Source: Candidatus Woesearchaeota archaeon CG10_big_fil_rev_8_21_14_0_10_33_12 (GTDB lineage Archaea > Nanobdellota > Nanobdellia > Woesearchaeales > CG1-02-33-12). From it: a stretch of 42,897 nt of DNA. Numbering within the stretch: position 1 is the stretch's first letter; the number at the start of each line of letters is the position of its first letter. The notes under the pieces are model-generated. The model was not told the origin of the DNA and ran no database searches. It was given only the letters and a program-made list of their open reading frames with translations. This document shows positions 1-6,702 of this stretch, piece after piece. The stretch covers positions 1-42,897 of the forward strand of contig PCYE01000025.1 in assembly GCA_002762865.1 (NCBI GenBank), read 5' to 3'. Made by a program: the position numbers and the translations under genes.

Positions 1-50
1 CATTCATAATCGAAAACAGTAGAAAAATGTTATGGAGGTACAAGCTACCA

Positions 51-66
51 TTGGGCTAAAGCCCAA
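51..66. other. Inverted repeat, possible hairpin
   Basis: Arms TTGGGC and GCCCAA flank the loop TAAA, giving a perfect 6-bp stem, and the next bases inward (T and A) could extend it. It lies 18 nt before the small membrane-protein gene. No T-run follows, so a terminator is not supported. It could be an RNA hairpin or a binding site. Confidence 0.35.
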
Positions 67-83
67 GGTATCCTTTGAATGTA

Positions 84-254
84 ATGAACAAAAAGACAAA
101 ATATGGATATGCAATTGCATTTGTGGCCTTCCTTGGCCTATTAACTCTATTCTTATTCCCTGAGCCAGAGACAAACTTTCTTGCTTATGCGGCCACTGCA
201 TTAATGTTCATTATAATTATTTTTATTTTAATCAAAAAGAAATCAATTCAATAA
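84..254 (+). CDS. Small two-helix membrane protein
   Basis: An uninterrupted frame of 56 residues starts at ATG 84. The translation has a lysine-rich N-terminus, a first hydrophobic segment at about residues 9-25 (YAIAFVAFLGLLTLFLF), a short polar turn (PEPETN), a second hydrophobic segment at about 33-50 (LAYAATALMFIIIIFILI) and a KKKSIQ tail. This is the pattern of a small integral membrane protein with two transmembrane helices. No family is recognised. It ends 99 nt before the PIN toxin and lies in the same direction, so co-transcription is possible. The start is uncertain because the window begins only 83 nt upstream. A competing frame from ATG 33 is less convincing because it is not hydrophobic. 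Confidence 0.55.
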   Translation: MNKKTKYGYAIAFVAFLGLLTLFLFPEPETNFLAYAATALMFIIIIFILIKKKSIQ

Positions 255-352
255 TTTTCTGGGTAGTTGGTTTGCATAATATACCAAAATCCCGAAGAAT
301 TTTTAGAAAAAACCAGGCAACACTTATTAAAAAGAATTCTTCTTTAATTCAG

Positions 353-766
353 ATGAAAAGAAAATACTATCTTGATTCTGCAATATGGAGAGACCTTCAC
401 GAGAACAGGCATGACAGATTTAGACCATTGGGTGAATGGGCATTTGAGCTCCTGAAAAAAATAAGAGAGAATAATGAAAAGATCATTTATTCAAACCTGG
501 TTCTTGATGAACTTTCAATAGCTTATGATAAAAACACGATAAGAAATCTTTTTGATAGTGTTTCTGAAATCATGGAAAAAGCAAGTATAAATAAGGAACA
601 GGTAATAGAAGCAAAAAAATTAAGCAAAAAGTTAAACATTCCTTTTGGGGATGCCTTACACTCCATAATTGCAAGAGACAGCAATGCAGTCATGGTCACA
701 AGAGACCATCATTTTGAAGAGCTTCAGGACATAGCTAAGATAAGGAAGCCTGAGGAACTAATCTAG
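353..766 (+). CDS. PIN-domain ribonuclease toxin (VapC-like)
   Basis: A 137-residue protein beginning MKRKYYLDSAIW. PIN domains are Mg-dependent single-strand RNA nucleases, and the toxins of this fold cut tRNA or rRNA. The expected acidic residues are visible: the Asp of YYLDSAIW near the N-terminus, the Glu of LVLDELS, the Asp of IPFGDALHSIIA, and the Asp of MVTRDHHF near the C-terminus. The frame is open further upstream to a TTG at 272, but ATG 353 puts the N-terminal beta strand in the normal PIN position. The neighbour at 758-1024 is a ribbon-helix-helix protein, the usual antitoxin class, but the two genes are convergent and overlap by 9 nt instead of forming an operon. Confidence 0.85.
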   Translation: MKRKYYLDSAIWRDLHENRHDRFRPLGEWAFELLKKIRENNEKIIYSNLVLDELSIAYDKNTIRNLFDSVSEIMEKASINKEQVIEAKKLSKKLNIPFGDALHSIIARDSNAVMVTRDHHFEELQDIAKIRKPEELI

Positions 767-1024
767 CTTTACTTTAAATTTCTTAGCATATTTTCTTGCA
801 ATTTCATCCCTTATAAGATGAAGCTTTTCATCACTTATAGATTCCTTTGAAGAACCCTTAAACCTCATTATTTCCATAAGAACAAAATCCTTTTCAATTG
901 AATTAAGTTTTTCCCTTATTGACTCTCTTATGAACTCTGTTCTGTTGCTGAAATTAAGAGGTTTAAGAAGATTGTCCATTTTTTCTATAATATCTCCCTG
1001 AAGTTTAAATGTTACAGTTTCCAT
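758..1024 (-). CDS. Ribbon-helix-helix antitoxin (VapB/CopG-like)
   Basis: An 88-residue protein starting METVTFKLQGD. The N-terminal strand followed by two helices (DIIEKMDNLL and SNRTEFIRESIREKL) is the ribbon-helix-helix DNA-binding fold of CopG/VapB-type antitoxins, which dimerise, bind their own promoter and use the C-terminal tail to block a toxin. The likely partner is the PIN toxin whose 3' end overlaps by 9 nt on the other strand. The frame is open to a TTG at 1045, but ATG 1024 is preferred because a TATA-like stretch (1049-1062, minus strand) lies about 30 nt upstream, which fits a leaderless archaeal mRNA. An inverted repeat covers the predicted transcription start. Confidence 0.85.
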   Translation of the reverse strand: METVTFKLQGDIIEKMDNLLKPLNFSNRTEFIRESIREKLNSIEKDFVLMEIMRFKGSSKESISDEKLHLIRDEIARKYAKKFKVKLD

Positions 1025-1027
1025 GAT

Positions 1028-1062
1028 ATTACATGTGTAATACAATGTAATATATAAATCTT
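1028..1062 (-). promoter_or_regulatory. Antitoxin promoter with putative operator
   Basis: Read on the minus strand, a TATA-like stretch (GATTTATATATTAC) lies about 25-30 nt before ATG 1024. The inverted repeat ATTACA-TG-TGTAAT (1028-1041) covers the predicted transcription start, and a further TGTAAT half-site follows at 1046-1051. This is a plausible autoregulatory operator for the ribbon-helix-helix protein, whose family binds short palindromes in its own promoter. Confidence 0.55.
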
Positions 1063-1241
1063 TCTTTTTATATACTCATTAATTTTCTATTTTCCAGAAA
1101 ATCTTACATTATTTAAGAAACAGCATTTAAAAATTCTTCAAGGAAAATGTCAATATCTTTGTAAATAAAATATTTTTACATTAGAGCCAAACCCCAAGGA
1201 AATACATAATGAGCATAATAAAGGACATAGAGAAACATTAA

Positions 1242-1493
1242 TCATAAATTTTTATAGATATTCTTTCTGTGGCCGATCTTTAACACAACAAGCCTGTTCT
1301 TGTCAATATCAATTATTATCCTGTAATCACCTGCCCTTAATCTGTATCCAGGATCGCCAACTAATTTTGTTACATAGGCCTCTGGCCTGAATCTTATCCT
1401 TTCCAAAGCATTAAATATCCTTTCCTGCATTGGCTTTTCAAGCTTGCCTATCTCCTTAAAAGCCCTTTCAGAAATAATTATCTCATACATCAT
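1242..1493 (-). CDS. RelE/ParE-superfamily toxin
   Basis: An 83-residue protein (MMYEIIISERAFKEIGKL...). The small size, the start YEIIISERAFKEIGKLEKP, the central LRAGDYRIIIDID and the C-terminal VVLKIGHRKNIYKNL are the standard pattern of archaeal RelE toxins, ribosome-dependent mRNA endonucleases that stop translation. The basic residues of LRAGDYR and GHRK are in the positions expected for mRNA binding. It is the second gene of a pair: its ATG at 1493 overlaps the stop of the upstream antitoxin (ATGA), which implies translational coupling. A second ATG follows at 1490. The 197 nt between its stop and the previous gene hold no convincing gene. Confidence 0.9.
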   Translation of the reverse strand: MMYEIIISERAFKEIGKLEKPMQERIFNALERIRFRPEAYVTKLVGDPGYRLRAGDYRIIIDIDKNRLVVLKIGHRKNIYKNL

Positions 1494-1708
1494 ATACCAA
1501 GCCTTTTTTTGGCTTCATCAAGCTTAACATATTTGCTGTTTCTTATTTCTGCACGTGCCTGCTCAATCTCTTTTTTGGACTGCTCATTCAGCTCCATTGT
1601 GTCCTCCATCAGATTCCATATAACCTCTTCATAGGTTTCCCTGTCAAAAAGCTTTCTTTTGCTCAGTTCTTCCTGCAGGTTATTGCTTATTTGTATTGTG
1701 GTTACCAT
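1490..1708 (-). CDS. RelE-associated antitoxin
   Basis: A 72-residue protein starting MVTTIQISNNLQEELSKRKL. It has a short N-terminal strand plus helix and then a long charged helical region (WNLMEDTMELNEQSKKEIEQARAEI) that could wrap the toxin. This matches the small archaeal antitoxins found beside RelE-type toxins, and the pairing rests mainly on context because it overlaps the toxin gene by 4 nt. The frame is open back to an ATG at 1753, but that start would leave no room for a promoter. A TATA-like stretch CCTTAAATACTATAG (minus strand, about 1725-1740) lies the usual distance upstream of ATG 1708. Confidence 0.75.
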   Translation of the reverse strand: MVTTIQISNNLQEELSKRKLFDRETYEEVIWNLMEDTMELNEQSKKEIEQARAEIRNSKYVKLDEAKKRLGI

Positions 1709-1740
1709 AGTGGGCTGTAATTCACTATAGTATTTAAGGT
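1707..1740 (-). promoter_or_regulatory. relBE-type promoter with CACTAT inverted repeat
   Basis: The minus-strand TATA-like element (CTTAAATA) is followed by CACTAT half-sites in inverted orientation: ATAGTG at 1707-1712 and CACTAT at 1723-1728 on the plus strand, with a perfect ACTATAGT palindrome at 1724-1731. The repeat lies between the TATA box and ATG 1708, where an autorepressing antitoxin would be expected to bind. Confidence 0.5.
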
Positions 1741-1826
1741 TTTTGGTTTCCATTAATCAGAACAGAACTAAACTGTTTATTATGCTTTGCCCTAAATTTC
1801 CGATGATTTTACGGAAATTAGAAATC

Positions 1827-2207
1827 CTATATCTGCTTTTTTCCTTGATACATACCAGGTATTTCCCTTAACAGGCCTATTATTCCAAAACCAGAATCTT
1901 TTCCCATAGTTGTTGAGACATATCTTGTACACATATCCAAAAGAAAGCAGATTGCAGGAATTTTGTTTTGATAAAGCACATAACTGTATAAAGAGAGAAT
2001 ACCATCCATAGGCATAAATCTTCCAAGTTGCTCACTGGGACTAATATGTTCATCTCCTGTTCCAAAGAAGCCAGTTGCTATTTTCTCAAATGTTACTCTA
2101 TAAGGGGAATGCCCCTTAGAAGCATCAGAACGAAGAACTGGATTTTCACCCTTATATGAAATATTCTTAAAGATTTCTTCTGTTGCTTCACCAATATTAT
2201 CAAACAT
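1827..2207 (-). CDS. Hypothetical protein
   Basis: A 126-residue protein starting MFDNIGEATEEIF. No family is recognised. The middle holds a long hydrophobic stretch (MDGILSLYSYVLYQNKIPAICFLLD) that could be a buried helix or a membrane-associated segment, and the N-terminus is charged and soluble-looking. A GGGG-containing ribosome-binding sequence precedes the ATG by 7 nt, and a TATA-like stretch (TTTATATAAT on the minus strand, near 2240) lies about 40-50 nt upstream, so the start is well supported. It stands alone between the RelE-type pair and a divergent TPR gene. Confidence 0.6.
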   Translation of the reverse strand: MFDNIGEATEEIFKNISYKGENPVLRSDASKGHSPYRVTFEKIATGFFGTGDEHISPSEQLGRFMPMDGILSLYSYVLYQNKIPAICFLLDMCTRYVSTTMGKDSGFGIIGLLREIPGMYQGKKQI

Positions 2208-2336
2208 TGTTTTACCCCTTTTTAATTAGTATAAGGACTATTATATAAATCTTTTTATCAGAAATATCTTGCATAATCACTTTAAAGTTGTTACAAAGAA
2301 AAGATTTATAAATGGTTAGCATTTTATATTACTAAA

Positions 2337-3440
2337 ATGGACTTGGAATTGATATTAAAAACTGCAAAAAAACATTTAGATGCAGGAAAGCTTCCAGGGA
2401 ATGATGGCCATCTTGATATTGCTTGTTATCTGTATGGAAAAGCAATAAAGATTGACCCTAAAAATCCTGTAGTATATACTAATCTTAGTTATGCACTGAT
2501 TTTATTGGAAAAATTTGATGAGGCTGTTCCTCATCTTGAAAAAGTAATAAAGCTTGACCCTGAAGATTATAGAACATTTAACACTCTTGGTCATGCATTG
2601 GAGTCATTAGGAAGGTCTGAGGAAGCTATTCCTAATCTTGAAAAAGCAATAGAGTTTGATCCTAAAGATTATAGGGCATTTAACACTCTTGGTCATGCAT
2701 TGGAGTCATTAGGAAGATTTAAGGAAGCTATTTCTAAATATAAAAAAGCTATAGAGCTTGACCCTAAAAATCCTGTAGCATATAATAATCTTGGTAGTGT
2801 ACTTATTTCATTAGGAAGATTTGATGAGGCTATTCTTAATCTTGAAAAAGCAATAGAGCTTGATCCTAAACATCCTACAGCATATAATAATCTTGGTCAT
2901 GCATTGAGTTTATTAGGAAGATTTGATGAGGCTATTGCTGATTTTAAAAAAACTATAGAAATTGACCCTAAAAATTCTGCAGCATATAATAATCTTGGTT
3001 ATGTATTTAATTCATTAGGAAAATTTGATAAGGCTATTCCCAAATTTAAAAAGGCGATAAAGCTTGATCCTAAACATCCTACACCTTATATTAACCTTGG
3101 TTATACATTTAATTTATTAGGAAGACCTGAGGAAGCTATTCCTAATCTTGAAAAAGCCATAGAGCTTGATTATAAAATTTTTATGGCTTATGGGGGTATG
3201 GGAGACTCCCATAGGTTATTAGGTAATTTAAAAAATGCAAGGCAAGACTATGAAGAAGCACTATTTTTGTTTGAACAAAAAACTAACCCAAATAAAGATG
3301 ATTATAAAGGGGCAATAAGAGCAGAGAGAGGATTAGTAAAACTTGGTATCACAGAACATGGAGCAATTGAAAAAGAAGCATTAAAAAAGGGTATTGTAAC
3401 CAAAGAGGAATTATCCCGATTATATAAACATGAAAAATAA
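2337..3440 (+). CDS. Tetratricopeptide-repeat (TPR) protein
   Basis: A 367-residue protein made of about nine 34-residue TPR units (consensus AYNNLGxxLxxLGRFDEAIxxxEKAIELDPK) covering roughly residues 20-320, followed by a charged tail (KEALKKGIVTKEELSRLYKHEK). TPRs form a superhelix that binds partner proteins, and the partner here is unknown. There is no signal peptide or membrane segment, so it is probably cytoplasmic. A TATA box (ATTTATAAAT, about 2305-2314) lies some 26 nt before the ATG, consistent with a leaderless transcript. Units two and three are nearly identical at DNA level (a 102-nt period around 2574-2720), showing recent repeat duplication. A related TPR gene lies at 16899. 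Confidence 0.9.
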   Translation: MDLELILKTAKKHLDAGKLPGNDGHLDIACYLYGKAIKIDPKNPVVYTNLSYALILLEKFDEAVPHLEKVIKLDPEDYRTFNTLGHALESLGRSEEAIPNLEKAIEFDPKDYRAFNTLGHALESLGRFKEAISKYKKAIELDPKNPVAYNNLGSVLISLGRFDEAILNLEKAIELDPKHPTAYNNLGHALSLLGRFDEAIADFKKTIEIDPKNSAAYNNLGYVFNSLGKFDKAIPKFKKAIKLDPKHPTPYINLGYTFNLLGRPEEAIPNLEKAIELDYKIFMAYGGMGDSHRLLGNLKNARQDYEEALFLFEQKTNPNKDDYKGAIRAERGLVKLGITEHGAIEKEALKKGIVTKEELSRLYKHEK

Positions 3441-3469
3441 AAGAGATTAATCCAATTCTTAAAGTAATA

Positions 3470-3543
3470 TGAGCCTGCAGGGATTCGAACCCTGATGAAC
3501 CGGTCCGAAGCCGGTTGCACTGTCCGGGTTATGCTACAGGCCC
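3470..3543 (-). tRNA. tRNA-Arg (anticodon TCG)
   Basis: Read on the minus strand, the acceptor arms GGGCCTG and CAGGCTC pair (one G-T), the anticodon stem ACCGG/CCGGT encloses the loop CTTCGGA, and the T-arm CAGGG-TTCGAAT-CCCTG is canonical. Anticodon TCG would read CGA (arginine). There is no intron, CCA is not encoded and the discriminator base is A. AT-rich, TATA-like sequence lies upstream near 3555-3570. Confidence 0.95.
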
Positions 3544-3684
3544 ATGAGAACTAAATAAAACTATTTATTTAAAAAACTTGTTATGCATTATCTAAGTTAG
3601 TATTTACTAGTTGTTTATATTATTACTATATAGTTAATATAAATCGAAAAATTTATATACCTTTAATAACTTATAGAAAGCAAT

Positions 3685-4470
3685 ATGAAAGAATCAACTT
3701 TATTAAATCATCATGCAGCATCACTATTAACCTATTATATTGACTTAAAGGGTGTTTTACATTTTATTCTAGAGCAAAAAGATCCTGATTATAAGGCTCC
3801 ATACTTTGATAATGGGTTAAACTTCATAGGAGGAAACTGGAAAAAAGGTGTTAATGATGATACATCTCCTGTGGGATTAGTTCGCAGAGAGCTAAGAGAA
3901 GAATTCTGGGATAAATATGAAGCACCAGAATCCTTAAACGAGTTGCTTGGTGAAGAATTTCTTAAGAGAGAACCAGAAATTATTGTTAAATATGATTATG
4001 AGTCTGTTCAAAGAATAAAGTCGGTTGGGAAGATTCTTGAAAAGGATGCAAAGTACACAACAGATTATATTGTAAAAATACCTCCTCCAATAACAAAAGA
4101 TGTTTTAACTTATGGGCTAACTGCCTTCACTAATAAATTATCTAAAGAAGAATTTGAAACAATTGAAACTATTATTGATGATTTTGATGGAAAATTAATT
4201 ACTGACAACCTAAAATGGGGAAGTAAAATTGTATCTGTCTCTCTTGATGAGATAAACAAACAAAACAAAAAATTTGCATGGGGTTATGGTCATATTTTAA
4301 ATGATTTGATTAAGTCATACATAAACCCTGGTTCTGTAGGCGTAATCAGACCATTAAACTTAGTAGAAGTTGAAGAAATTAAATATCCTGATAAAACAAT
4401 AAGAATTGTATGCCCAACTTTTAATGATTTCGAAAGCATGGGGTATGAATATATCAAGAACTCTTGTTAA
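3685..4470 (+). CDS. Nudix-like protein
   Basis: A 261-residue protein. The segment GGNWKKGVNDDTSP followed by GLVRRELREEFWDKY resembles a Nudix box: the RELREE part is intact and holds the metal-binding glutamates, but the preceding GX5E part is one residue off and its glutamate is absent. Nudix enzymes hydrolyse nucleoside diphosphates linked to another group. The substrate cannot be predicted. The N-terminal region (LTYYIDLKGVLHFILEQKD) would be the first strands of the fold, and the C-terminal half is not recognised. A CGAAA plus TATA promoter (3645-3660) lies about 27 nt upstream, fixing ATG 3685 as a leaderless start. It is convergent with the small gene at 4479-4595. Confidence 0.55.
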   Translation: MKESTLLNHHAASLLTYYIDLKGVLHFILEQKDPDYKAPYFDNGLNFIGGNWKKGVNDDTSPVGLVRRELREEFWDKYEAPESLNELLGEEFLKREPEIIVKYDYESVQRIKSVGKILEKDAKYTTDYIVKIPPPITKDVLTYGLTAFTNKLSKEEFETIETIIDDFDGKLITDNLKWGSKIVSVSLDEINKQNKKFAWGYGHILNDLIKSYINPGSVGVIRPLNLVEVEEIKYPDKTIRIVCPTFNDFESMGYEYIKNSC

Positions 4471-4478
4471 AAAGAAAT

Positions 4479-4595
4479 CTATCGGAAAGGATTCTTTCCT
4501 TCGCCAACCCAGATATAGGAGCCCATTCTCTTGTTCCTTAATTTAACATATTCATGGATTGAATTTTTTAATTTATCAATTATTTTTTTAAGCAT
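4479..4595 (-). CDS. 38-residue protein downstream of Alba
   Basis: A short frame (MLKKIIDKLKNSIHEY... ending GEGKNPFR) starts at ATG 4595 with a GGTGAG ribosome-binding sequence 6 nt upstream. It follows the Alba gene by 28 nt on the same strand, so it would be the third gene of an S17e-Alba transcript. The first half could form a basic amphipathic helix, and the second half (MGSYIWVGEG) is short and aromatic. No family is recognised. The ribosome-binding site and operon position are the case for it. Its length makes chance occurrence possible. Confidence 0.5.
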   Translation of the reverse strand: MLKKIIDKLKNSIHEYVKLRNKRMGSYIWVGEGKNPFR

Positions 4596-4623
4596 TTACT
4601 CACCTTTATAATAAAATAAAAAA

Positions 4624-4905
4624 TTATTTTCTTTTAAGTGTTATCTCAATTGTTGAAACCCTGACCTGCCTTCCTTCCTTATTTGTAAATTCCTCAGAGT
4701 CAATCTTTATGTCACCAACATCTGCCTGCCCGTTCAAAAACCTTTTTGATGAAACCTCTGCAACATCAACAGCTCTTGAAATAAACTTTCCACGAGCCTT
4801 GATAAATATATCACTTGCATTCTTTGTTGTAAACTGCATCACAACAGCAGTCACATAGTTCATAAAAGGCTTCTCTCCAATAAAAATTGTGTTGTCTTCT
4901 GCCAT
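4624..4905 (-). CDS. alba: Alba chromatin protein
   Basis: A 93-residue protein matching the Alba (Sac10b) family: a small dimeric archaeal nucleic-acid-binding protein that coats DNA and also binds RNA. The start IFIGEKPFMNYVTAVVMQFTT corresponds to the first strand and helix, and IKARGKFISRAVDVAEVSSKRFL contains the basic segment that contacts nucleic acid, including the conserved lysine region where some archaea acetylate the protein. The end VSTIEITLKRK is the last strand. It lies 33 nt after the S17e gene, and a GGAGGG ribosome-binding sequence precedes the ATG. Pairing with a ribosomal protein gene fits high, growth-linked expression. Confidence 0.95.
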   Translation of the reverse strand: MAEDNTIFIGEKPFMNYVTAVVMQFTTKNASDIFIKARGKFISRAVDVAEVSSKRFLNGQADVGDIKIDSEEFTNKEGRQVRVSTIEITLKRK

Positions 4906-4938
4906 TTTAGTCCCTCCTTACCATTGAAACGATGAACA

Positions 4939-5133
4939 TCAAATGTCTTTTTTAGTATTCATCAGCCTTGTTACATAGCCTGCAATAATATTCCTTATTT
5001 TGGTTGAGCTAATGTTTGCAAACTTACTGACTAATTTCTTGTTCTCTTCAAAATTTTTCTTAAACTCCTGCCTATGTCTGTCTACCAATTTATTAGTTGC
5101 TCCTTTTATCAGTTTAGTCTTTATTCTTCCCAT
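4939..5133 (-). CDS. rps17e: Ribosomal protein S17e (eS17)
   Basis: A 64-residue protein. The start MGRIKTKLIKGATNKLVDRH and the later NISSTKIRNIIAGYVTRLM are the diagnostic segments of eS17, a small-subunit protein of archaea and eukaryotes that is absent from bacteria. The length is normal for the archaeal form. It is the first gene of a transcript that continues into Alba. A TATA-like element (TTTATAAAG on the minus strand, about 5170-5180) lies about 45 nt upstream, giving a short 5' leader. Confidence 0.95.
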   Translation of the reverse strand: MGRIKTKLIKGATNKLVDRHRQEFKKNFEENKKLVSKFANISSTKIRNIIAGYVTRLMNTKKDI

Positions 5134-5203
5134 ATAATCACTTGTCTGCTGAGAAATACAACTTCCTTTATAAACTTAACTAATAGGGCTTTAAAAACAA
5201 AAC

Positions 5204-5998
5204 TTATAAGCTCCTTTTAAAGAGTTCAGAAATGATTTTTGCGCCTGTTTTGCTTGTTAAACTGTTCATATCCAGTTTAGGATTCACTTCAACTAAATCA
5301 AAAGCCTTTAAATTTTTTAAATTAGTTAATCTTTGCAGAAAAAAGATTAATTCCCTGGAACTCAATCCAGCAGGTTCTAAATAGCCTGTTCCAGGCGCAA
5401 AAGCAGGATCCAATACATCAATATCAATAGAAATATATAGTGAGCCAAACTGAAGTGCAGCAGACATCACAGCCTCTGAAACCTCTTTTATCCCTTCGCT
5501 AGCTATCTCTTTCATTGAAAAAAATTTGATTTTATTCTGTTTTAGATAATCATACTCATTCTTATGCCAGCTTCTCAATCCAACCAGGATAACATTTCCC
5601 CTTTTTACATGATTCTCCTCAATAAGAACTCTTAGGAAGTCCTCATGCGTAGGCGGGCTGAAATTGTTTTCGCAGTCAGGATGTGCATCAAAAACAACAA
5701 TGCCTGGATTTTCAAACTGCTTTGAAAAAGCCTTAAAGCATGCATAGGTTATTGAATGATCACCACCTAAAATAATAGGCATTTCATCATTCTGCATTAT
5801 ATGGTTATAGATATTCTCATTTGTCTCTGTTATATTTGAGTTATTTACCTTAACAGACTCCACACTGAATTCCGGCTTAACACCCTGCTCATTTAAGAAA
5901 ATCTGTTTAAGCTCATCAATAATCTTGTCAGGGGCAAGCTCTGTGCCAAGAGTTTTTCCAAGCCCTCCTGCTGAAAAAGGGATTTTAATCAGTTTCAT
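5204..5998 (-). CDS. Ureohydrolase (agmatinase/arginase family)
   Basis: A 264-residue enzyme with the dinuclear manganese motifs of ureohydrolases: GGDHS at residues 78-82, DAHPD at 104-108 and SIDIDVLDPAF.PGTG at 190-205, plus a late glutamate (DLVEVNP). These enzymes release urea (or formamide) from guanidino or formimino substrates such as agmatine, arginine or formiminoglutamate. In archaea the usual role is agmatinase in putrescine synthesis, but the substrate loop (THEDFLR in place of SHGTPF-like motifs) does not settle this. A TATA-like stretch (ATTTAAATAATT) lies about 30 nt before the ATG. It is transcribed divergently from pth2. Confidence 0.88.
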   Translation of the reverse strand: MKLIKIPFSAGGLGKTLGTELAPDKIIDELKQIFLNEQGVKPEFSVESVKVNNSNITETNENIYNHIMQNDEMPIILGGDHSITYACFKAFSKQFENPGIVVFDAHPDCENNFSPPTHEDFLRVLIEENHVKRGNVILVGLRSWHKNEYDYLKQNKIKFFSMKEIASEGIKEVSEAVMSAALQFGSLYISIDIDVLDPAFAPGTGYLEPAGLSSRELIFFLQRLTNLKNLKAFDLVEVNPKLDMNSLTSKTGAKIISELFKRSL

Positions 5999-6077
5999 AC
6001 AAACAAGTTATTTACTGAATTATTTAAATATTGTTAAAATGCAAAACTATAAAAACAAATAAGATTAATTTAAAGCC

Positions 6078-6422
6078 ATGGAATATAAACAGGTTATCCT
6101 TGTAAGAGAAGACTTAAAACTTGACAAGGGAAAGATGGCAGCACAGGTTGCTCATGCATCTGTTGAGGCTGCTCTCAGGTCAGACAAGGATATTATCAAA
6201 AAGTGGCGTGCTAAAGGAATGAAGAAAGTTGTACTTAAAGTAAAAAACAAGGAAGAGCTTTTCAAGCACAAAGAAATTGCAAAAAATAATAATCTAAAAA
6301 CAGCATTAATAACAGATGCCGGAAGGACAGCTATCAAACCAGGCACAATAACCTGCCTTGCAATTGGCCCTGATGAGGAAAAAAGCATAGATGATGTAAC
6401 AGGCAGCCTTAAGATGATGTAG
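6078..6422 (+). CDS. pth2: Peptidyl-tRNA hydrolase, archaeal/eukaryotic type (Pth2)
   Basis: A 114-residue protein of standard Pth2 length. It frees tRNA from peptidyl-tRNA that drops off stalled ribosomes. Diagnostic segments are KQVILVREDLKLDKGKMAAQ at the N-terminus, with the catalytic lysine and the following AAQVAHAS helix, then ALITDAGRTAIKPGTITCLA and the ending IGPDEEKSIDDVTGSLKMM. A TATA-like CTATAAAAAC at about 6047-6056 lies 22-31 nt upstream, so the transcript is probably leaderless. It is divergent from the ureohydrolase and upstream of the interrupted tRNA-Lys gene. Confidence 0.95.
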   Translation: MEYKQVILVREDLKLDKGKMAAQVAHASVEAALRSDKDIIKKWRAKGMKKVVLKVKNKEELFKHKEIAKNNNLKTALITDAGRTAIKPGTITCLAIGPDEEKSIDDVTGSLKMM

Positions 6423-6494
6423 TAATTTTAAAGCAAAAATTTTTAAATCATCTAATAATTCCTTTAAAACTATTGGGCTCGTAGCTCAGCCTGG

Positions 6495-6524
6495 AAAATA
6501 TGCCTTAAAGCATGTTTTGGGCAA
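6495..6524 (+). other. tRNA-Lys D-loop intron (30 nt)
   Basis: Intron arms AAAATATGC and GCATGTTTT form a 9-bp helix (one T-G) closed by CTTAAA. Outside it, GCCT (6489-6492) pairs with GGGC (6519-6522) as the 4-bp central helix of a bulge-helix-bulge motif. Cleavage after GG (6494) and after AA (6524) joins exons as CCTGG-TAG. Confidence 0.85.
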
Positions 6525-6565
6525 TAGTAGCAATCGGCTCTTAACCGATAGGTCGAGGGTTCGAA

Positions 6566-6656
6566 ACAGCTTCTTGCTAAGCTGGCACGCAGGGCAGGCA
6601 TTGAATTAAAAATTCAAGCCCACCACGCTCGCTTCGCCCGCAACAACTGTCGAAAG
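6566..6656 (+). other. tRNA-Lys T-loop intron (91 nt)
   Basis: TTCG (6560-6563) pairs with CGAA (6651-6654) as the 4-bp central helix of a bulge-helix-bulge motif, with exon-side bulge bases AA and AGT. Cutting after AA (6565) and after AG (6656) restores the canonical T-loop TTCGAAT. The intron has internal hairpins: CAGCTT/AAGCTG at its start and TTGAATT-AAA-AATTCAA at 6600-6616. No protein frame is evident. Confidence 0.85.
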
Positions 6657-6702
6657 TCCCTCCGAGCCCATTTTTTATAAAATTATCAAAAGGAGATGGT
6701 AA

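Larger units (their letters stand above)
6475..6670 (+). tRNA. tRNA-Lys (anticodon CTT) with introns in the D-loop and T-loop
   Basis: The ends GGGCTCG (6475-6481) and CGAGCCC (6663-6669) form a perfect acceptor stem, with discriminator A at 6670. The anticodon arm ATCGG-CTCTTAA-CCGAT is intact, giving anticodon CTT at 6540-6542. Two insertions interrupt the gene: 30 nt in the D-loop (6495-6524) and 91 nt in the T-loop (6566-6656). Removing both yields a 75-nt tRNA with D-loop AGCCTGGTAG and a perfect T-arm GAGGG-TTCGAAT-CCCTC. Only the 13-22 pair of the D-stem is mismatched. A T6 run (6671-6676) follows, as expected for an archaeal terminator. TATA-like sequence lies near 6440-6450. Confidence 0.93.

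Noticed and set aside
4-201. 65-residue frame on the minus strand at the window start
   Set aside because: It lies opposite the hydrophobic two-helix protein at 84-254 and has no promoter or family features of its own.
3302-3520. 72-residue minus-strand frame
   Set aside because: It runs through tRNA-Arg and the end of the TPR gene, so it is a shadow frame.
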